NCBI GenBank assembly: GCA_013368315.1
Contig: JAACJM010000002.1
Coordinates: 434,001-498,000, forward strand
DNA: 64,000 bases
Direction: 5' to 3'
From: Tetrapyrgos nigripes
Taxonomy: Eukaryota > Basidiomycota > Agaricomycetes > Agaricales > Campanellaceae
Both the position numbers and the translations under genes were made by a program. Shown piece after piece: positions 23,489-34,946 of the stretch; position 1 is the stretch's first letter, and every line of letters begins with the position of its first letter. The notes beneath the pieces are model-generated. The model worked only from the letters and a program-made list of their open reading frames with translations, was not told where the DNA came from and searched no databases.

Positions 23489-24105
23489 TTACTTGCAATC
23501 GGCAACCACCGACTGCCCCGCACTGATAGCATCGTTCACCTTTGACACAGTATCAGATACTGCGGGATCCGTCCTGCATTGTATCGAATCAATCAGTGAA
23601 AATGGCCTTGAAGAGAAGCATGATGGCACGTACGAATCAAGGCCGTCCAATGCAGTCAAAGCATCCGTGAGACCAGTACCAACTTGATCACGAGCATCAG
23701 CTGGAGCAGTCTGGCCCGAGACGATAGCGCCACCAATGGTCTTGATACCAGCTTGAGCACTGTTCAAACCATCGGACGCCGTGGAAACAGCAGAAGCAAC
23801 ATTAGGATCGGTGCTGCGTACGACAATATTCACGTCAGTGATCCCCATCTCAAAGCTGTTACCAGAATACCCACGTGTCAATTTTGCCTAATAGGTTCTG
23901 CGCTTGACCGAGGGCGCTTACAGTCTGCAGACGAGCAATATTGCACTGGAGATCACCAATCTGACGAGCTTGTAGAGGCGCTAGATGGGTTGTGGGTATC
24001 ATGAGTATGTCGACGGAACCTGACATAGTGCTTACCAGCCTCAGCTTTGAACGCCAACAGGGCCAAAGCGAAAGAAAGGAAGGTGAAAATGAAGCGAGCC
24101 ATCAT
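23489..24105 (-). CDS. HsbA-like secreted hydrophobic-surface-binding protein
   Basis: The N-terminus at 24105 is a clear signal peptide (MMARFIFTFLSFALALLAF, then KAEA). After an intron (about 24036-23982) comes QARQIGDLQCNIARLQTVSA. The third exon begins STDPNVASAVSTASDGLNSA and runs on to GAIVSGQTAPADARDQVGTG. The last exon (TDPAVSDTVSKVNDAI) ends DCK-stop. Short length, helix-forming Ala/Asp-rich repeats and two spaced cysteines fit the HsbA / cell-wall galactomannoprotein family. That family coats hydrophobic surfaces and can recruit cutinases in other fungi. A functional link to the cutinases at 45 and 51 kb is only a suggestion. Confidence 0.82.
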
Positions 24106-25282
24106 TGTCAAATGAGGTGAAGAAGTAGCAGAAGAACGAAGGATGAATCGAAAAATGAATTGCAGGGAGAGGAGTGTAAAAAGACACCAGGTCAGAAGCG
24201 AGGGAAGAAGAATGCAGGAGATCTCTGGAGAGACGTCCTTCTTATACCTTTCATGTCCGACGGAGATTCGGATTTGGATGCTGTATGGCGCATGCCGCTA
24301 ATCATTGGTGTTCGTAGACAAGGAGACGACCCAAAAAAGTATTCCTCGATATTGTAGGCAACTTGTATGCGCTCGCGAGTCCGTTCGATTGGCCTCTGTA
24401 TCCGTACGCATAAGTGTTCTCGCACATCATTGCTACCGTGCTTGGCTGCTGATCCCCAGTCTTGGTCGAGAAATATTATCCTGAGGTATGGTGAGGACAA
24501 ACAATTAATGGTGTTGACTGTAATAAGCTAGGCTCGCCTCAGGGCTCCCACGACGAGGCGATATTGGAGACGACGATTAATGAACGTAAAGGCCTCACTT
24601 AAGCGGTGAAAGCATAATATAATCACACTCTAGCCTGACTTTCGTATCCTCTGGAAATAAGCCATTACTGGGAGTCAGGTGAGCGACGGCCAAGAGTTGA
24701 CCCACCTGCGTGCGTCAACCTATAGAATCACGCTTTGATCGTCGGGTCAAAAACGTCGTCAGGCTTCGCGGTCGGTCGACGTACAGCACAGGTTCAAAAT
24801 ATCTCCATCATCCTGGTCCTTGGTTACAAATGAATCCTGATACCGAAGACTCAAGCTCGCGAGCCCCATCTGTAAAGAAAAGCTGTAAAGTGAGAAGGGC
24901 TGCTTCGTCTATGAATACGACCACAAAATCAAAGTCAATGGTCGTATCCACCCGGCGGAACCAATCATCCTGTCAACTAAGACGTATATTCACGAAAAAT
25001 GAAGGATGCAATGATTGTTGCTCCAACTGGGGTATTCAATGCTAGGTACCACCTGAACGAGGGTGCTAATGTTCGTTTTATGAGTGAGTCCACGATCAGC
25101 CATCAACGTTCGAGATCAAAGCCACGAGGGTGAACGCTCCCGACATTCTTCACCCTCATGCCGCAGTGAACGCATTTCAGGTTTGAACAACCAGAAATTT
25201 ACTTTCAAGAAGTTATCGTATGAATGGCATACTGACTCGGAGTAGGGAAACTAAGACATTGGTAATGCGAATTGATTCCACT
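24106..25282. other. Intergenic stretch without a supported gene
   Basis: Holds the presumed promoter of the HsbA-like gene and the 3' flank of the carboxypeptidase. Open frames near 24190-24500 and 24710-25045 lack domains and plausible exon partners. Confidence 0.55.
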
Positions 25283-27710
25283 TTACGGCGAGTCCCTGAA
25301 TCCCATGAGATATTGCATGATTTGGAAAGCAGCCGGTGGAGAGAATTGAGGGATCCTGTTAAGTTTCGGGTCAGTACTTTTACCCAACCAACTAGCAGGC
25401 GATACTGACATGTGTCCACTGAGCGAGACTTCGTAATACGTGAGTCCTCTCTCAGTGTGCGCCGTACCCAAAGGAACTCCCATCTCATCTACTACGAAAC
25501 TATCGTTCTTGATAGGGGTTTGGAAGCCTTGAAGTCCGTTCCCTACAAGTAACGATCATTAATACAGCTGTCACTACAGGTAAAGCTGATTTTGGAAAAG
25601 TAATGATACTCACACGTCATGCTAAGTACGAGGACAACCATGATCAGTCTACTGCAATGGTTACTGACAAGCTATGCAGTACTCACTTCTGGATAACGAT
25701 ACGGGTTCTATGGAGCAAGAAGCAAGAAATCAGCATCCGCAATGTCACACTGAATGGGAGTTGAATAGGGGTTACAAGCTGACGCTCACCCTTCAGCGAT
25801 CAAAATGTAATCAGCTAATCCATGAACAATCACAGATCTGTTACTCTTCTCAATAACATTCGGGAGAACAGTGAAGGCTGGGGGTAAGCTGTTGTCACCG
25901 TTAGGGAAGACATTGATGTCGGAACATTCTTCCCAGGTCACGTTGACGGGAGCGTGGATAGCTTTCTTGACGTCCTCACGGTCGAAGTAGAGTGGCGTAG
26001 TTTGTTCGTTGGGGAAGGATCCGCTGTCATCAGGGTGGTGAGCATTCTCATTCGGTATGCTGAAAGGAAAGCTTCAAAGTACTTACGGGAACCCAAGCAC
26101 ATCCCAAAGAATAGGGAACGTATCGAAGATTCTGTAGATGTTGAAAGCCGGGTTGACGGCTAACGCAGCGTCGAAGATCTGGTCCCAGATATCACATCCG
26201 CGGTCGGCTTCCGTAGACTTTCCAGGAAGAGGAAGAAGACCTTCGGGAGGGTAGGAAACGAATTTTTCCATGTAACCGGTGTAGTTGCAGCGGGCAGCAG
26301 TAGCATCGATATCGGCCATGGTATCGGCGCTATTAATTTCAGTAAAAGAAAGGTCAAAATGCGAATCATGCTAGCACTAGCAAACAGGACGTACTCTAGA
26401 GCGAATACGTTCTCATATTTATGAACGAAATTCGCCGCCGGGATCTGGGTTTGGACGACATCCCAACCAAGGACAGCTGTACAATGAATAAGCAATCATG
26501 TACTCGTCCACGAAGCCCAAGAAACGCACGGTCAGACACCCATATTCCTTGGAGATTCAAATCAAGCTGGCCGGGATTCTCATAAATGAAGTTGGCGATG
26601 TCTTTGTAAGAAGAGGTTAATTGCGAAATGTTTGAGAAGTAATACAGTACTTACAAGGCACATACATTCCCGCATACTTTCATAAAGATGGTCGGTAAAG
26701 GATGGAATGCGTAAACAAAACAGAATCCTCACACTTTCACCCGTGATATACAAATTTTTGCCCTTCAATTCCGAGAAAACCTCAAGGAACTGCTCCATGA
26801 AACCAACGACCTGTTCGGCGACGTCATTTTCATCCTATATAGTAGAAAGACAAACGTAGAAGTCTTAGTCAGTTGATCGTTCCCGAAAGCTAGTAAGACT
26901 CACTTGTGCATCGGGCGTTCCTTGAGAGAAGCCAGTACCAACAGGTTGCTCGACGAAGAGAATACTAGATAGGTTAGTCCAGCTGTGGTCGTTGACAATT
27001 GGTTTAGCAGTTCCCCAGCTCCACGAAAACGGCTGTGAGGCGAATATCAGTGAGGAATATGGACGAAGTGAGAATATGATGCTTACCCCGTTCTCCTGCA
27101 AGAGACCTTCCAATGACGAGCACCCTGGACCGCCGTTTGTCCTGCATGATCAAATCCGGTGAATACTATGGAAGAGTTGGTGCCAGCCTGTGGATACTTA
27201 CCAAAAAATGATGTCGTCGAGACTACCTTCAGGCCCTGGAGGGAAGAACCAGAAGAACAGCTGAAGGGAAGCGATTAGCCATAGAGGTTTTCCGTAGAAG
27301 TAGGACTCCAACACATACCTTCCTCGTCTCATTTGGGTCAGCGGATATAGGCAGTAAACCGGACCAACTCGGGCCTACGTCAAAGTCAACAAGAGGAATA
27401 GAGCTTCCATCCACGAAGAATTCTTTTGACACGTCAGACAGAGGTGACTGCGAAATAGCAACCAACAGACATACCTGAAGCCTTGGGATTAGAAAAAGTT
27501 ATATTCTTCACCGGCGCTGCCTTCTCAGATCCCTCAGCGGCCCCAGCAGCTCTACTATTCACCCCACGCTCCTTAAACTTCTTCACCGCCTCCGTCTGAT
27601 GTACTTGCAGTTCCTTTTTATTCATTTTGAAACCTTGGGAAGAGTCGACTAGGATTAGGAAGACGAGAGCGACCCCAACGAGGGCGAGGTGGAGTCGGGA
27701 GCCCAGCATA
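25283..27710 (-). CDS. Serine carboxypeptidase, peptidase family S10
   Basis: Removes C-terminal residues from peptides in the secretory pathway, vacuole or outside the cell. The start at 27710 gives a signal peptide ([20 protein letters not shown]). About a dozen short exons follow. Landmarks are [28 protein letters not shown], the [12 protein letters not shown] oxyanion region, and [13 protein letters not shown] then [13 protein letters not shown]. The nucleophile is in ITGES/YAGMYVP, split by an intron exactly after Ser. The Asp lies in [14 protein letters not shown] and the His in LSGHM/IPQFSP, also split by an intron. All triad residues are present. The last exon ends FRDSP-stop with no transmembrane tail, so a Kex1-type Golgi enzyme is less likely than a secreted or vacuolar one. 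Some internal exon edges remain approximate. Confidence 0.93.
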
Positions 27711-28060
27711 TTGGCTTGCGCACACGACTGCACTGAAGGAAGGAAGGGTGGGTAAGTGCCCTAAGGTCGTCATGAGGTCAGATAACAGTCTAAGATGTGC
27801 CCGTTGATTGGCCTGATGGACCGCATGCTACGCTGGTAGCGATATCATGGTGCATTTCGATTGGGTCAAGCGATGGGAAACGAGAGGATATTTTTGCCTT
27901 GCGCAAAACTCAACTGGAAAACTAATTAGAGAAGCAGAAGAGGGAGAAAGAGGATCGAGAAACCTCTACACAAGCCCTCTAACCTTCGGGTGCTAGTGCG
28001 TTACTCGGGTAGGCCATAGAGTGTTCCAGGGTAAAATTTCATCAGTGACGTCGCGTCCCA
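27711..28060. other. Carboxypeptidase promoter region
   Basis: No gene seen. This is the upstream flank of the minus-strand carboxypeptidase, ending at the MITE insertion. Confidence 0.5.
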
Positions 28061-28062
28061 TA

Positions 28063-28295
28063 CAGTAGCTGCGAAATTTGATGTCGCTTCCTTTTTTGGA
28101 AATAGCAGGGTGCCGGGCTGCCGGGTTACAATCTTTTGCTTCACTCTCCTTCAACGCAGCCTTGGCGTTGCTAGAAAAGTGGTGTTGGGGTCTACTCTCA
28201 TATATCCGGACCCATCCCGAAGCAAGAGGTAAGCCAGAAACCAGCCCGGAGCTAAATTCCAAAAAAGGAAGCGACATCAATTTTCGCAGCCACTG
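28063..28295. mobile_element. Tc1/mariner-type MITE (233 bp, TA target duplication)
   Basis: Terminal inverted repeats of about 38 bp start CAGTAGCTGCGAAA on the left and CAGTGGCTGCGAAA (reverse complement) on the right. There are two mismatches, and the repeats run into a T6 / A6 tract. A TA dinucleotide flanks each end (28061-28062 and 28296-28297), the hallmark of Tc1/mariner insertion. There is no coding capacity inside. It lies about 350 bp upstream of the carboxypeptidase start. Confidence 0.88.
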
Positions 28296-28326
28296 TACTA
28301 TTACTATAGGCTCATCAGAAAAAGCC

Positions 28327-28420
28327 GTGATTTAATTGACCGGGTTGCCCGGCTTGTCAGCTTGTGTGCAAGCTGAATAAATTATTTGGGCATCAATTCC
28401 ATTGAAAAAGACTCAGCGCT
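28327..28420. repeat. Dispersed repeat, copy 1
   Basis: About 95 bp matching 56834-56928 in the same orientation at roughly 80% by eye. The core contains a small stem (CAGCTTG ... CAAGCTG). Both copies sit upstream of a minus-strand gene. Confidence 0.75.
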
Positions 28421-29548
28421 TGTTCAAAAATAGTCTCGCTTTACCCACGTCGGCTGTTCACGTACATATGTACATCTCCCCGGATTAGCACCGCCTCAAG
28501 CCTCCCTGATGCCTACGGATATCGCACTGCAGCTCCAGCCTCCAAAAATATGGTCAATGATACTAGATTCAAGAACAGCTTATCCATTACAGATGTCTAT
28601 ACTTGATTTGCTGCAGTTTAGGAGGCTGGGCAGTACGGTGCTCAGCATATAAATCAATTCGGTAGAAAATGAATTACCCTAGCAGCTCATGACATTGACA
28701 ATGTCCCAACCCTTGGGAGCAATAGCACGTAGCAAGTACCCAAGCCACACGGCGTCCAAAGCTGCTGGAACTGATTCTGAAAAAGAGTGAAGCGAGTGTA
28801 ATGAGCTCGAAAAACTACTTGAGAACGTTATGTAAAGAGATTCTACGTACGAGAACAGGAAGTGATGGTCATATATTCACACGGAATCAATCTGTAAAGG
28901 ATTAGGTCAGCCTGCGATGAGACCCAACCTCCAACTGGACCAAAAGGCCACAATATTCGGTACGTGTGAATACCGTCGCAGGCTCTATATATGGAGTAAG
29001 GGACGTGACCCTTACACAATCGTACACAGTAACTGTCCTGCCAATCAACTAGGAAGTACATGCAAGGCCGGAATAGTTGTGGCGTTATCAATACCTGAAT
29101 GATAGTGCTCGTGCTGCAACTTGAATCAGCATCAGTGCCATGTTAAAATCGTTACGAGGCCCTTTAGGGTCTCGTTCTTATAACATGACGCTCCCGCGTG
29201 CGGCTGTGCTCGATAGGTGTACCGGTTTCCGGTGCCATTTGATCACCGTAGCCGGTCACCGGCTTTTGCCGCAAAAACGCGTGGTCTGCGACGCACTTGT
29301 TCCGCAACGCCATCATCCTTCACGCCTGCTCGCCATTTCTCAAGCTAACAATGTTTCGAGGCGTGTATAGCTATTCAATTTAGATATACGATTTTCTCAA
29401 GATTTTCTTTCTAATTTGCATGATAAGTAGAAGCCAGTGCCGTCGTACCGAACAGTTGACAGCCCTCATTTAGCGCTTCTTGCCACTCCCGTTCCTTTTG
29501 GGCCTCGTCATTGCCACACGCAGTGGTGGCCCACATCTCCTTCATTCT
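28421..29548. other. Intergenic stretch with worn repeats
   Basis: No solid gene. On the minus strand near 28690-28900 a spliced reading ends in a Cys-containing tail (AIAPKGWDIVNVMSC-stop). It could be the 3' end of a small gene or pseudogene, but I cannot build its 5' part. From about 29175 the sequence resembles, in pieces, the far flank of the neighbouring transposon. Confidence 0.4.
29487..29540. repeat. Diverged direct repeat, left flank of the 3.1-kb transposon
   Basis: Contains GGGCCTCGTCATTG and TGGCCCACATCTCC. Similar to 32750-32806 beyond the other end of the transposon, in direct orientation with several mismatches and small gaps. The transposon probably entered an older repeat array. 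Confidence 0.6.
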
Positions 29549-29550
29549 TA

Positions 29551-29589
29551 AGGTAGGCGACACTAGGAACGGACATGCTTAAGTAAGCA
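29551..29589 (+). repeat. Left terminal inverted repeat of the 3.1-kb transposon
   Basis: 39 bases identical to the reverse complement of 32625-32663. Bordered outside by the target TA at 29549-29550. Confidence 0.95.
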
Positions 29590-29681
29590 GTTACGTAAGG
29601 CGCCATAGGTCGGGGGTCCAAGAAAAAAATTTTTTGTAGTCGAAAAGGAGGTCTAAATGGTACAATACACATTGTATCAAG

Positions 29682-32261
29682 CTACGGTATAGCATTCCGA
29701 GCAGCCAAGACCATTTCTGGAGGTAGAGTACGGTGTCCGTGGTACCGCCGATTAGCCCATGCAGCTTGAGCACCGCTCAAACCCTCGGAATACGCGTGAA
29801 TGTATCTATCAGCACGATTTGCAAACCTGTAGAATAAAGTTGATTTGAGAGAATATTAAAAAACTAAAGAAGTGGACACTCACCGGCGAATGAGCACTAA
29901 TGGTACTTCATCCAGGGATTTCTTGACATTCTCGCGCATCTCCTGCATGCCCAATGTGCGGGGATATTTTCAGTAGGAATACTTTCCTCTGCCCCAATAC
30001 ATCTCGATGTAGTTGATCTCACAATGGAATTTAGGGTAATAGTCACACAAGTGACCCCGAGACTCGATGTACTCTTGAATTCTTGATTTCTGATTGACGA
30101 AATCCGGCTGATAAAATAAAATCTTCCGACAGCAGCACTGCAGATTACTCCGGTCCTCAAAACAGGCTTTCGGGCATGATGCAGGGAGGGTGGAGCCATC
30201 CGTCGGCCAAAGACCTTGCTCCTTGATAATTTGTTCAGAACCTTTGAAGTAACCAGGGTAGACAGGGTGGTCATTGGGAAAGTAGAATGATTGTTGTTCT
30301 CCATTTGCAAATTGACCATTGCACATGCGAATTCCGTTACTGGGCCAGGATGCATGTGGGTTCTTGACCATTTTGCGGGCTGAAAGAGCATCAGCAGGGC
30401 GGGATTGATGAGTGGTCGCGTTGTCAAAAAGGAAGAGGGCTGTTTTTGTATTACCAGTTCAAGCCTCAAAAATGTCAATCGCATTTTCTACTTGCTTGAG
30501 GAGGTGCTTGTTGGTAAAATACCCCTCCTGAGCAGTACCTGCTTCAAAGAATACACAAGCTTCACTACAGACTCATGTATCAATAATGTTATGAGAAATA
30601 AAAAAAATGCTACGCACTCGTCTTCATCCTCAGGGTCTTTAAGAGTCAATCTTCCCCACTCCGTAGTCAAAAACTCGGAGACCATCAATGATGGACCATC
30701 CCCCTTGGGTTGAGGTGCATTTGCCATGTCTTCGTGATAAAATCCTTGTTTGCGTCGGTCATTTGCATAAAAAGTCGACTCATCATGAGTTATGGGAACA
30801 ATCTGGAACCGGTGGGGTGGAACTCCGGGTATGGGAAATGCGGCAGGAAGGCTTTCGACTTGGCCATCCCGGCCATACAGGACCATGCGCTTTTTGTATT
30901 CTTCCCATCTTTTGCAAAAAGCTTTCCGATACGCAACGACATCTTCTCGCTCATGACCATCCTTGTACTGTTTGCACTTATTCTCTCCAAATCTCCACTT
31001 CATGGTCTCAAGCCAACGTTCAGCAGTGTGAATGCTGATGTCAGTTTTTGAGTTCGGATGGTGTTTTTCTACCCAAGCCTTTGTTGACGGTTCCTGCAAA
31101 AACTCGATAACATTTCTTCCTGAAACATATCCCTCTTCCTGTATCGCTGCTTTTTCCATCAAGTAAATCTTCAAATGACGTGAAAAGTCTTTGTCATCAA
31201 GCATCTTCGGGCGAAATTTTGGATAGTTGAGGAGCGGTAACTCAGCTTGACTGAGATAGAGATGGATCCAGCTATGGATGCTTCGGGCATAACGTTCTCC
31301 ATGGCCTGTTGTTGTAGCTGCCAATATTGATGCCTTCATCCAGGTACATGGGTGCTTATCATCAAGGAAGAGATTGATTGTTCCAAGCATTGCAAACACC
31401 CGGACATGAAGAGGAGCACTAATTGTTGTACTCTTGCTGGAACACTTCAAACCCTCCCTGGCCCTTCATAATGCATCTCGGTCTCTGAACGTTAGACAGT
31501 TTAGGGCCTTGTCAAAGCTCAGTAGAGTGTCAGCAATACGACAAATATTGTCAAGTTTTTCACGGAGATCACTTGGGGTGGATGCCAGACTCGAAGGATC
31601 AGGGGAGGGAAGAATGTGGGGGGTAGATGATTCCTCAGAAGATGAAATTTCGGATCCAGTGGTAGTCATTGTTGAAGAATCTGTGACCTGTATACTCCCA
31701 TCCTTGTTCAGTGTCTCATTTGGTGTGCAGCTCCAAACAATGTCCTCTTCCAAGTCTTTTTCCTCCTCCATCTCGAAGTCATTATCTATCGTTCTCTCTG
31801 ATGTCCTTCAAACCCGGTGTGAAAAATTTTGTGATAAAGTCCTGTTTACCCTCTTCAGCAATGTGTTGACAGTTCTGGGCATGTCTTTGGATTGAGCGCT
31901 TCGAGTTTCCAGTCCTGTGTGCCTTTTTCTTCGTCTGATTGCTGGAGATCCACGCACTGTGACCATCTTGCAACTTTTTCCACAGTGCAGAGAGTTGCTC
32001 ATCAGTCACAGGATTTTCACTGCCATCTTCGTCGTCTTCACCTTCATCCTCACTGTCAGGGTTCCAAGGTGGAGCAGTGTCTTCACTCTCTAGCTGAGCA
32101 AAGCACGAAGCGATGTCCATTGCTTCAGGAATAATATGGTTTGTCTCGTATGGCTGGTCTTCATTTAGAATGGTGGCTGCATGTTGATGTTTGGGATTCT
32201 GGGCTGCAGCGAGCTTCAATGTTGCAAGACGAGCTTTCTTCCGGTTTGTGGTGGGAGCCAT
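29682..32261 (-). pseudogene. Large DDE transposase with Cys-rich insertion, three in-frame TGA stops
   Basis: Transposase of the surrounding element, starting MAPTTNRKKARLATLKLAAA at 32261. The N-terminal third is charged, with an acidic Glu/Asp run. A helix-rich DNA-binding region follows (HTAERWLETMKWRFGENK). The catalytic core has the first Asp in ITHDESTFYANDRRKQ, the second in ALFLFDNATTHQSRPADA and the Glu in FHCEINYIEMYWG. A Cys cluster (CPKACFEDRSNLQCCCRK) lies between the second Asp and the Glu, which would suit a metal-binding insertion. The last exon (FANRADRYIHAYSEG) ends at TAG 29682-29684. In-frame TGA codons lie at 31466-31468, 30459-30461 and 29970-29972. The junction near 31790 is either a 54-nt intron or a frameshift. 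Relatives are common in basidiomycete genomes as I recall them. Confidence 0.85.
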
Positions 32262-32624
32262 GGTCTCACAGATGAAAGCAACAGCGATTTCTTTTTTACC
32301 TTATTGTTTTTTTCTTTTTGTTGTCCATAAAAGGAATATTCTTTTATCTTATCACTTCCTTATTTAGTAAATCTATTATCTTATCAGTGATTACATAAGG
32401 TGCCATAGTTGGCACCTCGAAAGAATATTATGGCGCCAGGACAATGGAAATATCGATCTGCGTTCAAAGAAAAAAATTTGTATCTCTGTCAAAATTTGGA
32501 CAATCTTCATCATTATTTTTCATACGAACTCTTGGGATTGTCCCTCTGGACACATCCTACAATCTAAATTCATTATCAGTAACAGTGTAGTGCAGTTGAT
32601 ATGTGATCATTGTGGGGGTGGGAT

Positions 32625-32663
32625 TGCTTACTTAAGCATGTCCGTTCCTAGTGTCGCCTACCT
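32625..32663 (-). repeat. Right terminal inverted repeat of the 3.1-kb transposon
   Basis: 39 bases identical to the reverse complement of 29551-29589. Bordered outside by TA at 32664-32665. Confidence 0.95.
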
Positions 32664-32749
32664 TATAACCCAACATTCCAGCATACGCATGTGGCTATGC
32701 TCGATAGCTCTACCATTCAGTCAGCAAATTCCATACTGTGCCGATATGC

Positions 32750-32806
32750 CATTTCCTTATTCTGGGCCTCATCATCGTGCCACGTGCAGCGATGGCCCAC
32801 ATTTCC
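32750..32806. repeat. Diverged direct repeat, right flank of the 3.1-kb transposon
   Basis: Contains GGGCCTCATCATCG and TGGCCCACATTTCC. Partner of 29487-29540. A second short similarity links 32668-32712 with about 29175-29222. Confidence 0.6.
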
Positions 32807-33430
32807 CTTGTTGATAAGAATAAGCCTGTATACATACTCCTCAACTGTAGACTGGAGTGTTGAAACATAACTGGTGAAGTGCCAGCCCCTGCAGGGTGGC
32901 AGAGCCCACTACAACTCGCCAGTTCATCACTATGCTTTATGCCAACACAAGAACAGGAAACAGTTTGAAGTCTACAGGACGATATGTAACAAGGAATGCC
33001 CAAAGGCCATAGTACACTTGGCCTTTGCCCCCAACTCTCCAAAATATATGTTACCTTGCACCAACTCCATCTCTGTCAATTCCTCTTCAAACTTTATTTT
33101 GACTACTCTGCAATGCCCACCGTTCTCGGCTTGCTCAGTCACAGTGGATACCTGCATTAACAAAAGAGAGAATAAATGACCATTAATTTATGCAGTGACA
33201 ATCTGTATAGGAACATACCGTCACATTGATCTTGCAGCACTTGAGTGTTCTGGCAAGAGCTAACAGAACATCAAACCAGAACCTAGGTGGACGCAACACC
33301 ATGTCCTTCCTGAACAATCCATGTCTGTGCAATGGGTAGGGGCTTCACCCGACATGTTCAGATTGACATCAGAAGCCAAAGACAGGGAGCTGCAGACCAC
33401 TGATAGAAAGGTTGAGGGAAGCCATAGAAT

Positions 33431-33561
33431 GTTCTAATCCCCCTCAGCATTCCTTATAACCAATCAATGGGCTCCATAAACAGGGGCCAAAACAAGAACA
33501 GAGCTGAAACACTAGAGGCAGCAAGGAGGAGGTCTGAACTGTCATTGAAAAACAAAGAGCG
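33431..33561 (+). repeat. Direct repeat / pseudo-LTR, left copy
   Basis: Nearly identical to 37593-37743 over the alignable part. The right copy has an extra stretch of about 21 nt near 37667. Both begin GTTCTAATCCCCCTCAGC. Confidence 0.88.
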
Positions 33562-33738
33562 CCAAAGCAATCCACTGAGCCCAGCCCTCCCCAGCTGTCT
33601 ACCCTCTTGATTCCCAATCCTCTTGACGTTTTCTTGCATTTCTTGCCCCCGCTGTTTATGATCTCCTCTGTCTTGGCCTCAATTCTGCTCTTACTGGCTC
33701 TTTTGTTTCATTCTCGCTTGCAACCTTCTTGTTACACT

Positions 33739-34920
33739 ATGTCCGACCAGAATGCGAATCTGCCTTCCTCAACTAAGGAACACACGCTCAAACAACGACG
33801 ACTTGATACCTCTGGCGCAGATGCCCCCAACCCCACTCCCTCTTCGTCCACTCCCACTCCCACCCTACCACCATCAATAATACCCTCACACCACCTGCAT
33901 GGGTTAAAGAGGTTCAACGGCTCCCTCCTACCGCTGTTGAACCTCCACCTGCTGTTATCAAAGCCTTCCTGGAGAAGTATACTTCAGGTCTTCGTGACTT
34001 CAAGTACTCCCAGGATGGTCTGCAGAAAGCCGTTCTTGCCCAGTGCAAGTTTTCCTCCTCAGCATCTACTGGTACCCCCACGTACGTCGCTAATCACTTC
34101 AAAGGCCCGCAATTCCAATTCCCAAAAGGAGTTCTGGAGGATGTGAAGAACAACGGAAACGTCACTCAAGCCTGAGAAGCCCTTGACCTAGCTGCTGCCG
34201 CTGCTGCAGAGAAGGCAACTGTATGGATCCTCGCCTGTCACGAGACCTCCATCTCCCTTCACCGCAAGCGGGTCGACGTTGACAGATGCGCCTCCAAACT
34301 GTGAAAACAGCTTGAAGACTATGCAAGTCAAATCATCACCAGCTCTGGACGTGATAACACCAAGATCTGGGATACATACATCTGATCTATTGTCACTGCC
34401 TTCACAAACGAACTCAAAACTGCTGGTTATGAGTACACCGCCTCCCTCCACAATGCTGCAGCCACAGATGAAGCCAAACAGGCGAGGATGTTGAGATGAA
34501 GGATGCAACTAAACCCATTGGGAAACTCATCAATGAAAAACTCAGTGACTTTGATGCCAGGGTTAAAGCACTAGGTGAGTTATCTTGTCTTCCAATTCCA
34601 TCCCCAATCCCGAACCCTCTCTCACCCTTTGTACCTGACATATCTACATAACTCTTCCCATAGTTCTACAACAACTACAAGGAGAGAAAGACACGTTGAA
34701 GTCGAAGCAGAACACCAAACCCGCTACATCTACGACCACAGACTCTTCCTCCAAGAAGAAACCCAAGGTGAAGAAGAAGACAGCATTGGAGAACGAGAGG
34801 AAAGGGACGAAGGAGAGAAAAGGCGCAAATGGAAATGCTGCCAAAGGAAGTGGAAACACGAAGGTGAAGAAAGGGAAGGCGAAGGAGAAACCATCTGAGT
34901 CCACCAATGACGATGAGTAG
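33739..34920 (+). pseudogene. Penelope-like element ORF1, decayed
   Basis: Starts MSDQNANLPSSTKEHTLKQ at 33739, with a Pro/Ser/Thr-rich stretch. The frame changes near 33880 and continues as TPPAWVKEVQRLPPTAVE, then FLEKYTSGLRDFKYSQDGLQ, then KGPQFQFPKGVLEDVKNNG. It shows in-frame TGA codons at 34173, 34302 and 34383, and another frame break near 34492. A last piece (about 34690-34920) is Lys-rich (KKKPKVKKKTALENERKG). Helical and basic character suggests a nucleic-acid-binding gag-like role; that is inference. I know no domain name for it. Confidence 0.6.
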
Positions 34921-34946
34921 AACCCCCTCCACCTGACCCTCATCGA

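Larger units (their letters stand above)
29551..32663 (-). mobile_element. 3.1-kb DDE transposon with perfect 39-bp TIRs and TA duplication
   Basis: The left end 29551-29589 is the exact reverse complement of the right end 32625-32663, starting AGGTAGGCGACACTAGGAAC. TA flanks both ends (29549-29550 and 32664-32665), as in the IS630-Tc1-mariner superfamily. It carries one large minus-strand transposase gene. The identical TIRs imply a recent insertion or strong end conservation, yet the gene has three in-frame stops. The element is about twice the length of ordinary mariners. Confidence 0.93.

Noticed and set aside
24710..25045. Plus-strand open frame rich in Lys/Arg with a Cys-containing tail
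   Set aside because: No ATG-supported start context, no homology that I recognise and no introns or conserved motif. A chance frame is more likely.
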